Positions 1-6,491 of a DNA stretch of 17,232 bases are shown in pieces; position 1 is the stretch's first letter; each line of letters begins with the position of its first letter. Origin of the DNA: CAYSDL01 sp964429875 (GTDB lineage: Bacteria > Fidelibacterota > Marinisomatia > SCGC-AAA003-L08 > D37C17); the NCBI GenBank assembly GCA_964429875.1, contig CAYSDL010000029.1:1-17232 (forward strand), read 5' to 3'. The notes under the pieces are model-generated. The model was not told the DNA's origin and searched no databases. It saw only the letters and a list, made by a program, of their open reading frames with translations. The translations under genes and the position numbers were made by a program.

Positions 1-294
1 CTCGAATCTGCTTTTGGGCTTGTTAATAAAGAATTGTCTCATGCAAAAATAGATGTTAAGTCAATTATTAATTTATTCACAATAAATCCAAGTAAGATTA
101 TAAATATATCTCCTAATTTCATTAAAGAAGGCAACAAGGCAGAACTTAATATAATTGACCCAAATTATAAATGGATATTTAGTCAGGAACATATTCATTC
201 TAAATCAAAAAATTCTGCTGTTATTGGTATGGATTTAATTGGAAAAATTTTATTTACAATAAATAAAGGCTACATTACTTCTTCAGAAAAATAG
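1..294 (+). CDS. pyrC: Dihydroorotase, C-terminal part (5' end outside window)
   Basis: The open frame enters from the left edge in frame 1 and ends at TAG 292-294, giving 97 residues. The sequence matches the C-terminus of class I dihydroorotases: an INPSKI helix (family NPA+I), then G-N-K-A-E-L-N-I-I-DP with a W a few residues on, then SKSKNS, G-x-x-L-I-G-K-I and a final TI-x-x-G. This enzyme closes carbamoyl-aspartate to dihydroorotate in pyrimidine synthesis, in the cytoplasm. The metal-binding HxH and the remaining catalytic residues lie upstream of the window and cannot be checked. A TTG at 34 is not the real start, because the homologous sequence continues upstream of it. The later pyrH in this window belongs to the same nucleotide pathway, but the gap and promoter-like sequence before rplM suggest a separate transcription unit. 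Identification rests on motif recall and is fairly secure. Confidence 0.85.
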   Translation, partial: LESAFGLVNKELSHAKIDVKSIINLFTINPSKIINISPNFIKEGNKAELNIIDPNYKWIFSQEHIHSKSKNSAVIGMDLIGKILFTINKGYITSSEK

Positions 295-299
295 TGTTT

Positions 300-321
300 C
301 AAGTATTAATTATTATACTTG
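300..321. repeat. Inverted repeat (7-bp arms, 8-nt loop) upstream of rplM
   Basis: Arm CAAGTAT at 300-306 is an exact reverse complement of ATACTTG at 315-321, with an AT-only loop between. It begins 6 nt after the pyrC stop and overlaps a -35-like TTGACT. There is no T tract after it, so it is a poor intrinsic terminator. It could be an operator, a weak RNA hairpin at the end of the pyrC message, or chance in AT-rich DNA. Confidence 0.4.
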
Positions 322-348
322 ACTTATAAATACATCTCCATCTAAATT
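319..348 (+). promoter_or_regulatory. Possible promoter of the rplM-frr operon
   Basis: TTGACT at 319-324 matches five of six bases of the bacterial -35 consensus. TAAATT at 343-348 (18-nt spacer) is a mediocre -10. It is the only good -35 in the 94 nt between pyrC and rplM, where the operon promoter is expected. The weak -10 and the AT-rich background keep this tentative. Confidence 0.3.
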
Positions 349-388
349 AATAGGCTTTACATTAAATAAATTTTTATAGTTTAAACAA

Positions 389-817
389 ATGAAAACTGAG
401 TCAATAAAAAGAAATGAAATTAACAGAAATTGGTATTTAGTAGATGCAAAGGATGCTACTTTAGGTCGTCTTTCATCAAGAATAGCCCATATTTTAAGAG
501 GGAAAAATAAAGTTAATTTTACTCCAAATATAGATATGAGTGATTTTATTGTAGTTGTTAATGCAGATAAAGTTAAACTAACTGGTAATAAAGAGAACGA
601 TAAAAAATATTGGAAGCACTCTGGTTTTCCTGGAGGTGGAAGTTTAACTTCTTATAAATTGTTAAAAGAGAAAGATGTTGAAAAAATTATTCACAAATCT
701 GTGAAGGGTATGCTTCCTCATAATAAACTTGGAAATAAACTTGTAAATCATCTTAAAGTATATAAGGGGAAGGATCATCCACATAGTGCTCAAAATCCAG
801 TGCTATTGGAATTTTAA
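389..817 (+). CDS. rplM: 50S ribosomal protein L13
   Basis: 142 residues, the normal length of bacterial L13, an early-assembling large-subunit protein that binds 23S rRNA. Family landmarks are all present: WYLVDA near residue 15, LGRLSSRIA, LRGKNK, the FTPNIDMSDFIVV strand-loop, LTGNK, HSGFPGG, the KGMLPHNKLG segment and the C-terminal VYKGKDHPHSAQNP. The ATG start at 389 gives the expected N-terminus, although no Shine-Dalgarno sequence precedes it. It opens the ribosomal block and is followed 5 nt later by rpsI, the near-universal bacterial L13-S9 pair, so co-transcription and balanced production are expected. Nothing about it is odd. Confidence 0.97.
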   Translation: MKTESIKRNEINRNWYLVDAKDATLGRLSSRIAHILRGKNKVNFTPNIDMSDFIVVVNADKVKLTGNKENDKKYWKHSGFPGGGSLTSYKLLKEKDVEKIIHKSVKGMLPHNKLGNKLVNHLKVYKGKDHPHSAQNPVLLEF

Positions 818-822
818 ATTAT

Positions 823-1218
823 ATGATTAAAAATAATATTGATATTACTGTTGGAAGAAGAAAATCTGCTGTAGCTAGAGTTGTCGTTTCAAAAGGAAAA
901 GGAAAAGTTGAAATTAATAAAAGAAAACCATCTGATTATTTCAAAAGAGATTCTTTAGTAATGATGATGAATCAACCATTCAAAATTGTAGATTTTGATA
1001 ATAAGTATGATTTTTCTATAAATGTTTATGGAGGAGGATTAACAGGACAGGCAGGTGCAGCTAGATTAGGAATATCACGTAGCTTAGAAATAATAAATCC
1101 AGAATTTAGATCACTGTTAAAAAAAGAAGGCATGTTAAAAAGAGATTCTAGGGTTGTCGAAAGAAAAAAATATGGTCAACCTGGAGCAAGAAAAAAGTTC
1201 CAATTCTCTAAACGTTAA
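823..1218 (+). CDS. rpsI: 30S ribosomal protein S9
   Basis: 131 residues, the usual length for S9, whose C-terminal tail reaches the P-site tRNA on the small subunit. Seen in the sequence: GRRKSAVARV near the N-terminus, the NVYGGGLTGQAGAARLGISRSL core, LKKEGMLKRDSRVVERKKYG, and the terminal FQFSKR, whose final K-R is the conserved tRNA-contacting end. The ATG lies 5 nt after the rplM stop without a recognisable Shine-Dalgarno sequence, so translation may depend on reinitiation by ribosomes finishing L13. rpsB follows after 6 nt. Confidence 0.97.
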   Translation: MIKNNIDITVGRRKSAVARVVVSKGKGKVEINKRKPSDYFKRDSLVMMMNQPFKIVDFDNKYDFSINVYGGGLTGQAGAARLGISRSLEIINPEFRSLLKKEGMLKRDSRVVERKKYGQPGARKKFQFSKR

Positions 1219-1224
1219 AAAAAT

Positions 1225-2010
1225 ATGAAATTAGAACAATTGAAAATTAATGATTTAATAGAAGCTGGTGCTCATTTTGGTCATCCTGTTAGAAAATGGA
1301 ACCCAAATTTTAAGCAATTTATTGTCACTAAGAAAAATGGCGTACATATAATTAATGTTAAATCTACCATTGAATATCTAGATAATGCTGTTAAAGAATT
1401 ATCGAAAATAGTAACTTCAGGAGGATATATATTGTTTGTTGGGACTAAACCTCAAGCAAGAGATATTGTTCAATATTCAGCAGATAATTCAGGAATGTTT
1501 TATATAATAGAAAGATGGCTAGGTGGAACTCTAACAAATTTTTCAACAATAAAAAAGAGTATAAAAAGATTGAAGCTTTTAGAAAAAGAATCCAATTCAA
1601 TTTATGATAATTTGACTAAAAAAGAGATTGGAAGTTTGCAAAGGGAACATTTAAAATTAGCTGATCTTCATAGAGGAATTAAAGATATGAGACATCTCCC
1701 ATCTGCTATATTTGTGGTTGATGCAAATCACGAAAAAATTGCAGTTTCCGAAGCTAAATGTCTAGGTATCCCTACATTTGGTATTGTAGATACTAACACT
1801 GATCCTTTTATTCTAGATTTTCCTATTCCAGCTAATGATGATTCAATAAAAACAATAAAATTAATTGTGGAGTACATTGCTAATAACTTAATTGATGTAC
1901 TAGGAAGTAATAAAGAATCACTACCAGACAGTGATAATGATAGTACTTTAGAAGATGACAAAAAAACACCCGCTGTTGAAAAAACTATTACTAAAGATTT
2001 AAAAGAATAA
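1225..2010 (+). CDS. rpsB: 30S ribosomal protein S2
   Basis: 261 residues. The S2 core is clear: AGAHFGHPVRKWNPNF at about 13-28, GGYILFVGTKPQA, the WLGGTLTNFSTIKKS block, RGIKDMRHLPSAIFVVDAN, EAKCLGIPTFGIVDTNTDPF and IPANDDSIKTIKL. S2 is a late-assembling small-subunit protein bridging head and platform. The last 35 or so residues form a low-complexity acidic, Ser/Asp/Lys-rich tail (DSDNDSTLEDDKK), beyond the folded domain and typical of family variation. The rpsB-tsf-pyrH-frr order downstream is a classic bacterial arrangement. No Shine-Dalgarno sequence is visible; AAAAAA immediately precedes the ATG. Confidence 0.97.
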   Translation: MKLEQLKINDLIEAGAHFGHPVRKWNPNFKQFIVTKKNGVHIINVKSTIEYLDNAVKELSKIVTSGGYILFVGTKPQARDIVQYSADNSGMFYIIERWLGGTLTNFSTIKKSIKRLKLLEKESNSIYDNLTKKEIGSLQREHLKLADLHRGIKDMRHLPSAIFVVDANHEKIAVSEAKCLGIPTFGIVDTNTDPFILDFPIPANDDSIKTIKLIVEYIANNLIDVLGSNKESLPDSDNDSTLEDDKKTPAVEKTITKDLKE

Positions 2011-2042
2011 AAATTTATATACTTATAATTTATTTTATACTT

Positions 2043-2047
2043 AGGAG
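2043..2047 (+). promoter_or_regulatory. Strong ribosome binding site of tsf
   Basis: AGGAG lies 6 nt before the tsf ATG at 2054, fixing that start. It stands out because rplM, rpsI, rpsB, pyrH and der have no comparable site. Confidence 0.75.
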
Positions 2048-2053
2048 ATAATA

Positions 2054-2518
2054 ATGTCTATATCAGCAACTCAAGTAAAAGAATTAAGAGATAGATCTGG
2101 CGTTGGTATGATGGATTGTAAAAAAGCATTAGTAGAGTCTAAAGGTGATTTAGATAAAGCCTTTGATATATTGCGTAAATCAGGTATTGCAAAAGCTCAA
2201 AAAAAAGCAGGAAGAGATGCTAAAGAAGGTAATGTTATATCTTACATTCATCCAGGTGCTAAGCTTGGAGTAATGGTAGAGCTAAATTGTGAAACTGATT
2301 TTGTAGCAAATACNNNNNNNNNNNNNNNNNNNNNNNNNNNNNNNNNNNNNNNNNNNNNNNNNNNNNNNNNNNNNNNNNNNNNNNNNNNNNNNNNNNNNNN
2401 NNNNNNNNNNNNNCCTAATAAAACAATTTCTGACCTTATTACAGAAGCTGTTGGAAAGTTAGGTGAAAATATAGTGATATCAAGATTTACGAGATTTCAA
2501 CTAGGAGATAAGCAGTAA
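2054..2518 (+). CDS. tsf: Elongation factor Ts (interrupted by an assembly gap)
   Basis: EF-Ts is the nucleotide exchange factor that reloads EF-Tu with GTP. The N-terminal part shows VKELRDRSGVGMMDCKKAL, the EF-Tu-binding UBA-like region, followed by AQKKAGRDAKEGNV and VELNCETDFVAN. After 100 N the frame resumes with DLITEAVGKLGENIVISRF and ends FQLGDKQ, the C-terminus of the short (about 200-residue, Thermus-like) EF-Ts form. The represented frame is 154 codons, but homologues have roughly 75-80 residues where the N run allows about 33. The gap is therefore a placeholder, and the true gene is probably some 130 nt longer. The frame staying open across the Ns is luck, not proof of size. The gene is not regarded as broken. 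Confidence 0.93.
   Translation: MSISATQVKELRDRSGVGMMDCKKALVESKGDLDKAFDILRKSGIAKAQKKAGRDAKEGNVISYIHPGAKLGVMVELNCETDFVANXXXXXXXXXXXXXXXXXXXXXXXXXXXXXXXXXXPNKTISDLITEAVGKLGENIVISRFTRFQLGDKQ
2314..2413. other. Assembly gap, 100 N, inside tsf
   Basis: A run of exactly 100 N, the conventional scaffold placeholder for a gap of unknown length. It removes the middle of EF-Ts. By comparison with short-form EF-Ts the real distance is probably nearer 230 nt. Confidence 0.98.
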
Positions 2519-2538
2519 TATTTATTGCTTTCTAATTA

Positions 2539-3255
2539 ATGTCATCAAGCTCCAATTACAAAAGAATTCTTCTTAAACTAAGCGGAGAAGTTCTTTCTGG
2601 AAAACTAAAGTATGGTATTGATCCAAATTTAATCCAAGAAATAGCCCAAAAAATTAAAAGTCTTACATCTTATAATGTCCAACTTGGCATTGTTATTGGT
2701 GGAGGAAATATTTTTAGAGGTATCTCAGCTGAAGAAAATGGTATGGATAGAGTCCCAGCTGATTATTTAGGCATGTTGGCAACAATTATGAATTCTGTTG
2801 CATTGCAATCAGCATTGGAACAAAATGGATGCGATACTCGTGTCATGTCAGCATTAAGCATTACTCAATTAGCTGAACCGTATATAAGAAGACGTGCAAC
2901 ACGTCATTTAGAAAAAAATAGAATAGTTATTTTTGGAGGAGGTACTGGGAATCCCTATTTTACTACTGATACAGCAGCAGTTTTAAGAGGTATTGAAATA
3001 GAAGCTGATATTATTATTAAAGCAACTAAAGTTGATGGTATATATTCATCAGATCCATTTAAAAATAAAAATGCAGTTAAATTCGATAAATTGACTTTTA
3101 AAGAAGTTATAGAAAAAGAATTAAAAGTGATGGATTTAACAGCATTTACATTGTGCAAAGAAAATAATTTACCTATTGTTGTATTAAGTATTAATAAAGA
3201 AAAATCATTAATTGATTTTATAAATAATAAAAAAGTAGGGACCATAGTGAGTTAA
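2539..3255 (+). CDS. pyrH: UMP kinase (uridylate kinase)
   Basis: 238 residues, the normal size for bacterial PyrH, a hexameric amino-acid-kinase-fold enzyme that phosphorylates UMP to UDP with ATP. Visible: KRILLKLSGEVL at the N-terminus (phosphate-binding Lys and Gly), GGGNIFRG at 54-61, MDRVPADYLGMLATIMN, the RRATRHLEKNRIVIFGGGTGNPYFTTDTAA stretch (quoted here only as a region, about 127-156), then IIIKATKVDGIYSSDP and VMDLTAFTLC. It follows tsf by 20 nt and precedes frr by 15 nt in the standard bacterial order. The ATG at 2539 has no Shine-Dalgarno sequence, but starting there gives the usual short N-terminal extension. Confidence 0.96.
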   Translation: MSSSSNYKRILLKLSGEVLSGKLKYGIDPNLIQEIAQKIKSLTSYNVQLGIVIGGGNIFRGISAEENGMDRVPADYLGMLATIMNSVALQSALEQNGCDTRVMSALSITQLAEPYIRRRATRHLEKNRIVIFGGGTGNPYFTTDTAAVLRGIEIEADIIIKATKVDGIYSSDPFKNKNAVKFDKLTFKEVIEKELKVMDLTAFTLCKENNLPIVVLSINKEKSLIDFINNKKVGTIVS

Positions 3256-3259
3256 TAAA

Positions 3260-3265
3260 AGGAGG
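3260..3265 (+). promoter_or_regulatory. Consensus ribosome binding site of frr
   Basis: AGGAGG (within AAGGAGGT, 3259-3266) sits 5 nt before the frr ATG. It is a full anti-Shine-Dalgarno match and the strongest such site in the window, showing that the organism's 16S rRNA 3' end probably retains the anti-SD. Confidence 0.85.
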
Positions 3266-3270
3266 TTGTT

Positions 3271-3825
3271 ATGATTAATGAGGTTTTTGTTGAAACTAAA
3301 GATAAAATGAATAAAGTCATTTCTCATTTTAGTAATGAAATTGCAGTAATTAGAACTGGCAGAGCCTCTACAAATCTACTAGATGTAATTAAAGTAGATT
3401 ATTATGGAACTTTATCTCCACTTAATAATATTGCTAATATAACTTCTCCTAATCCTGAGCTGATTGTAATTCAGCCTTTTGATCCAGCTAGTCTTGAAAC
3501 AATAGAAAAAGCAATTGTTGCTTCTAATATTGGGATGACTCCAAATAATGATGGTAATCTAATAAGACTAAATGTTCCTCCACTAACAGAAGAAAGAAGG
3601 AATGAATTGATTAAAGTTGTTCATAAATATATTGAAGATGCTAAAATAGCTATTAGAAATATAAGGCGTGAGAGCAATGACCAATTAAAGCAATTTGAAA
3701 AAGAAAAAGATTTATCAGAAGATAATTTAAAGAGAGCATTAGATAATATTCAGGAATTAACTAATGAATACATTGAGAAATTAGCTGCGATTCAAGAATC
3801 TAAAGAAAAAGATATTAAGCTATAG
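3271..3825 (+). CDS. frr: Ribosome recycling factor
   Basis: 184 residues, one short of the common 185. RRF works with EF-G to split the post-termination ribosome. Recognisable segments are VIRTGRAS followed by N-LLD-I-KVDYYG, PLNNIANITSPNPELIVIQP, the NIGMTPNNDGNLIRLNVPPL block and LTEERRNEL. The C-terminal helix includes AIRNIRRESNDQLK and an acidic/basic coiled-coil end. It closes the + strand ribosomal block. Its stop lies 8 nt from the stop of the convergent TerB-like gene, with no hairpin terminator in the tiny space between, so the two transcripts must overlap at their 3' ends or terminate inside each other's coding sequence. Confidence 0.97.
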   Translation: MINEVFVETKDKMNKVISHFSNEIAVIRTGRASTNLLDVIKVDYYGTLSPLNNIANITSPNPELIVIQPFDPASLETIEKAIVASNIGMTPNNDGNLIRLNVPPLTEERRNELIKVVHKYIEDAKIAIRNIRRESNDQLKQFEKEKDLSEDNLKRALDNIQELTNEYIEKLAAIQESKEKDIKL

Positions 3826-3833
3826 TTATTAAC

Positions 3834-4244
3834 TCATTTAAGGTATGATTTAAGTTCTTTTTTAGCTATAATTAAATCTTGATGTTCTACATTTAAACAG
3901 TTTGCAATCTTTTTAATAAAAAATTCTTCTAAGTAATGCAATTTTCCATCTGCGTATGCTACTTCAAATGTGCAACATATAAAATCTATTTTATCTTGAT
4001 AGCTGAAAGAAGTGTTCAATTCTCTTGCAAATTCATATAAATCTGTTGAATCATTTAGAGATTTTAAACTAATCTTAATTATTTCTTCCATTTTATTACT
4101 ATTAATATTGAAGAAATCTGAAATAATTTCTTTTATATTAGTTATCTCTATTTTTTCTAGATTGTTATCAGATTGTGCTATACTGAGAAGTAGGCATGTT
4201 GTTGAAATAACTTCTGAATTATATTTATTATCTTTTTTAAGCAT
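3834..4244 (-). CDS. TerB-like (tellurite-resistance/DjlA-type) helical protein
   Basis: 136 residues on the minus strand, ATG at 4244-4242. Two halves each resemble the TerB helical unit. The first has LLLSIAQSDNNLEKIEITNIK, with the acidic SDN turn near residue 26. The second has EVAYADGKLHYLEEFFIKKIA, with the typical ADG turn and E near residues 97-106, followed by a helix ending NVEHQDLIIAK. TerB-fold proteins are small cytoplasmic helical proteins, some metal-binding, linked to stress, phage resistance and membrane functions, but this branch has no assigned role. It is the only minus-strand gene here, placed between frr and der and unlike them in function. No signal peptide is visible. 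The family is inferred from pattern, not alignment. Confidence 0.7.
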   Translation of the reverse strand: MLKKDNKYNSEVISTTCLLLSIAQSDNNLEKIEITNIKEIISDFFNINSNKMEEIIKISLKSLNDSTDLYEFARELNTSFSYQDKIDFICCTFEVAYADGKLHYLEEFFIKKIANCLNVEHQDLIIAKKELKSYLK

Positions 4245-4260
4245 AACTCTTTATAAATTT

Positions 4261-4289
4261 TATATAATAATTTATGTTATAAATAGCAA
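4261..4289 (-). promoter_or_regulatory. Possible promoter of the TerB-like gene
   Basis: Read on the minus strand, TTGCTA (4289-4284) is separated by 17 nt from TATATA (4266-4261), each matching four of six consensus bases. The expected start would leave a leader of only about 10 nt before the ATG. The 79-nt divergent region 4245-4323 is nearly pure A/T, so chance matches are likely. The der promoter must lie here too but cannot be singled out. Confidence 0.25.
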
Positions 4290-4323
4290 TAATATCTAAG
4301 TCATAATAAATAAATTAATAATA

Positions 4324-5637
4324 ATGAATAAACCAATTATATCAATATTAGGAAGGCCAAATGTAGGAAAATCTACTTTATTTAATAGATTAGTAGGTTC
4401 AAGGAAATCAATAGTTTCTCCTATTCGTGGTGTCACTAGAGATAGAATATATGGTGAATTTGAATGGCTAAGTCAAAAGTACAGTTTGGTTGATACTGGA
4501 GGATATATCCCCCAAACAGAAAATTTAGTTGACAAACAAGTGAATTTTCAAGCTGAAATTGCTAAAGAAAATTCTGATTTAATTTTATTTATGATTGATA
4601 GCAAAGAAGAGATAACTTCTGCTGATAGAATTCTATCAAATGAAATAAAAAAATCAGGGAAACCATTTATACTAATAGTTAATAAGGTCGATGTAAAAAA
4701 GAATGAAAATAATAGTTATGAATATTATGAATTAGGGCTGGGAGATCCATATTTTATTTCTGCTCAAGAAGGAAGACAAGTAGGGAATGTCTTAGATAGA
4801 ATAACTCAATTATTACCACAAAACCAAATCATTAAAGATGACCTAGGTAAGTATATTTCATTAGCAATAATTGGAATGCCTAATGTTGGAAAATCATCTT
4901 TGATGAATAATTTATTAAAAGAAGAAAAATCTATTGTGACTGATATCGCGGGGACAACAAGAGATTCAGTAGATTCTTATATAAAATATAAAAGAAATAA
5001 TTTTAGATTAATAGATACAGCAGGTTTAAGAAAAAGAACAAAAATAGATGATTCATTAGAATTTTATAGTACTGTTAGAACATATAGAGTCATTGATGAA
5101 AGTAATGTAGTTGCTATACTAATTGATGCTAATAAAGGATTCCATTCTCAAGATAAAAATATTATTAATTATGTTATAGATAAAGGGAAAGGGTTGCTTT
5201 TAGTCATCAATAAATGGGATTTGATAGAAAAAGATACATATACAATGAAAAATTTTACTGAGGATATAATTTATGACTATCCAAATTTAAGGTATTTCCC
5301 AATGATATTTATTTCAGTGAAAAATAATCTCCGGGTAACAAAAGTTCTTGAAAATTCATTAAATATATTTAATAGGATGAATAAAAAAATTAAAACTAAT
5401 GAATTAAATATCCTTCTTAAAGAAATTATATCTAAATATCCACCTCCATCAATAAATGGTAAAGAAATAAAGATGAAATATATTCTGCAATTAAATATAT
5501 CTCCACCATTATTTGCAATTCATACTACAAATCCAAAATTAATCCCTGAATCATATAAACGATATATTATTAATAAGATAAAAGAGAGATATGATTTTGA
5601 AGGTGTCCCAATAAAGATTACATATAAACAGAAATAG
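4324..5637 (+). CDS. der: GTPase Der (EngA), ribosome assembly
   Basis: 437 residues, the normal length. Der is the only GTPase family with two tandem G domains and is needed for 50S subunit maturation. Domain 1: GRPNVGKS at 10-17, DTGG at 57-60, NKVD at 120-123. Domain 2: GMPNVGKS at 184-191, IAGTTRDS, DTAG at 231-234, NKWD at 296-299. A C-terminal KH-like domain runs from about 350, with YPPPSINGKEIKMKYILQ and a final RYDFEGVPIKI, both family signatures. All GTP-binding motifs are intact. The next gene starts 3 nt after the stop, so the two probably share a transcript. Its functional link to the upstream ribosomal block fits genome context, although the TerB-like gene separates them on the opposite strand. 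Confidence 0.96.
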   Translation: MNKPIISILGRPNVGKSTLFNRLVGSRKSIVSPIRGVTRDRIYGEFEWLSQKYSLVDTGGYIPQTENLVDKQVNFQAEIAKENSDLILFMIDSKEEITSADRILSNEIKKSGKPFILIVNKVDVKKNENNSYEYYELGLGDPYFISAQEGRQVGNVLDRITQLLPQNQIIKDDLGKYISLAIIGMPNVGKSSLMNNLLKEEKSIVTDIAGTTRDSVDSYIKYKRNNFRLIDTAGLRKRTKIDDSLEFYSTVRTYRVIDESNVVAILIDANKGFHSQDKNIINYVIDKGKGLLLVINKWDLIEKDTYTMKNFTEDIIYDYPNLRYFPMIFISVKNNLRVTKVLENSLNIFNRMNKKIKTNELNILLKEIISKYPPPSINGKEIKMKYILQLNISPPLFAIHTTNPKLIPESYKRYIINKIKERYDFEGVPIKITYKQK

Positions 5638-5640
5638 TTT

Positions 5641-6237
5641 ATGTTTGAAATAGGTAGTGATTCATACTTAAAACTAAAAGATAATAGATCTATATATAAA
5701 TGTTATTTATATAAAATCAATTCAATCAGTGAAATTAAAAAATATATTGATGATATTAGAAAGAAACATTTATCTTCAAGCCATATTTGTTATGCCTATA
5801 GATATTATGAAAAAAATACTTTATTTGAATACTCTTCTGATGCTAGAGAACCTCATGGAAGCGCTGGAAGACCAATGCTAAATGAATTAAAAAGTAAAAA
5901 AATAATTAATGCTGTTATATATGTAATTAGATATTTTGGAGGAAAAAAAATTGGGATTCCTGGTTTAATAGATATTTATAGTAAGTGTGCAATTATGTTA
6001 ATAGATGGCGTTAATCTCAATAAATGGAAATCAGTTGTTAGGTTGCAATTGAAGTTAAATTATCAACAAGAAAAAAAAATAAAATATATTTTAGATAAAA
6101 AAAATATTGAAATTATTAACAAAAAATATGATAATCTTATACATTTTTTAGTTGAAGTTGAAGGTAAGAAAGTTGAAAAAATATCAAAATTATTATTAGA
6201 TAGATTTAATAATAAAATTAGTATAAAAATTACTTAG
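5641..6237 (+). CDS. YigZ / IMPACT family protein (UPF0029)
   Basis: 198 residues, close to the roughly 200 of bacterial YigZ-type proteins. The N-terminal IMPACT domain is clear. SDAREPHGSAGRP at 66-78 corresponds to the family DDGEPSGTAGxP, and VIRYFGGKKIGIPGLIDIYS at about 95-114 corresponds to VTRYFGGxKLGxGGLxRAY. The last 60 or so residues would be the ferredoxin-like second domain (DUF1949-type). The molecular role of the bacterial family is not established; eukaryotic IMPACT affects translational control through GCN2/GCN1, but that cannot be transferred. It starts 3 nt after der with no Shine-Dalgarno sequence, suggesting translational coupling. Substitutions at DDGE (here DARE) and GTGG (here GIPG) make it a divergent member. 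Confidence 0.85.
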   Translation: MFEIGSDSYLKLKDNRSIYKCYLYKINSISEIKKYIDDIRKKHLSSSHICYAYRYYEKNTLFEYSSDAREPHGSAGRPMLNELKSKKIINAVIYVIRYFGGKKIGIPGLIDIYSKCAIMLIDGVNLNKWKSVVRLQLKLNYQQEKKIKYILDKKNIEIINKKYDNLIHFLVEVEGKKVEKISKLLLDRFNNKISIKIT

Positions 6238-6248
6238 GAAATTTATTC

Positions 6249-6275
6249 TTGTAATATATCCTTAATATATATAAT
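6249..6275 (+). promoter_or_regulatory. Likely promoter of the initiator tRNA
   Basis: A perfect TATAAT at 6270-6275 lies 24 nt before the tRNA's first base. TTGTAA at 6249-6254 (four of six) is a possible -35 with a short 15-nt spacer. Initiation around 6282 would leave a leader of about 18 nt for RNase P removal. Confidence 0.5.
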
Positions 6276-6299
6276 TTACTTCCCCATTTTTGGTGCAGA

Positions 6300-6373
<74 letters not shown>

Positions 6374-6382
6374 CGTAAAAAA

Positions 6383-6429
6383 GAATTTTCCGTATGACTG
6401 TGCGGAAAAGGTCTGATGAGGAGATGCCT
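6383..6429 (+). ncRNA. Candidate structured RNA trailer between tRNA-fMet and terminator
   Basis: A GC-richer island in AT-rich DNA follows the tRNA. TTTTCCG (6386-6392) pairs exactly with CGGAAAA (6403-6409), extendable by U-G and A-U to 9 bp with a 6-nt TGACTG loop. A second, weaker element closes AGG (6409-6411) with CCT (6427-6429) around TCTGATGAGGAGATG. The terminator stem begins at 6430 with no gap. No open frame of interest is present. It could be a processed small RNA, a regulatory leader for the next gene, or simply a tRNA trailer. I do not recognise a known family. Confidence 0.35.
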
Positions 6430-6465
6430 AAAAGGGGCCCAATGCGGTGGGCCCCTTTTTTTTTT
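6430..6465 (+). terminator. Strong intrinsic terminator
   Basis: AAAAGGGGCCC (6430-6440) pairs perfectly with GGGCCCCTTTT (6449-6459) around the 8-nt loop AATGCGGT. The T tract runs ten bases, 6456-6465, followed by nine As. This is the clearest terminator in the window and ends the tRNA-fMet transcript. Confidence 0.93.
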
Positions 6466-6491
6466 AAAAAAAAAGTTGTAAATTGATAAAG

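Noticed and set aside
34..36. TTG at 34 as the start of a small independent gene.
   Set aside because: The frame is open to the left edge and upstream residues also fit the dihydroorotase C-terminus.
2054..2518. tsf as a truncated pseudogene because the frame is only 154 codons.
   Set aside because: The shortening is explained by a placeholder gap; both ends are intact and conserved.
4012..4299. Plus-strand open frame of 95 codons opposite the TerB-like gene.
   Set aside because: Hydrophobic shadow of an AT-rich helical gene; the minus strand has the recognisable family motifs.
6412..6434. CTGATGAG after tRNA-fMet resembles the catalytic core of a hammerhead ribozyme.
   Set aside because: The required GAAA after stem II is absent (TAAA at best), stem II would have only two pairs, and no matching stem III plus cleavage triplet could be laid out in any of the three topologies.
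6483..6491. TTG at 6483 as the start of the cysteine-rich protein.
   Set aside because: The ATG at 6492 is in frame, gives a normal signal peptide, and is the stronger start codon.
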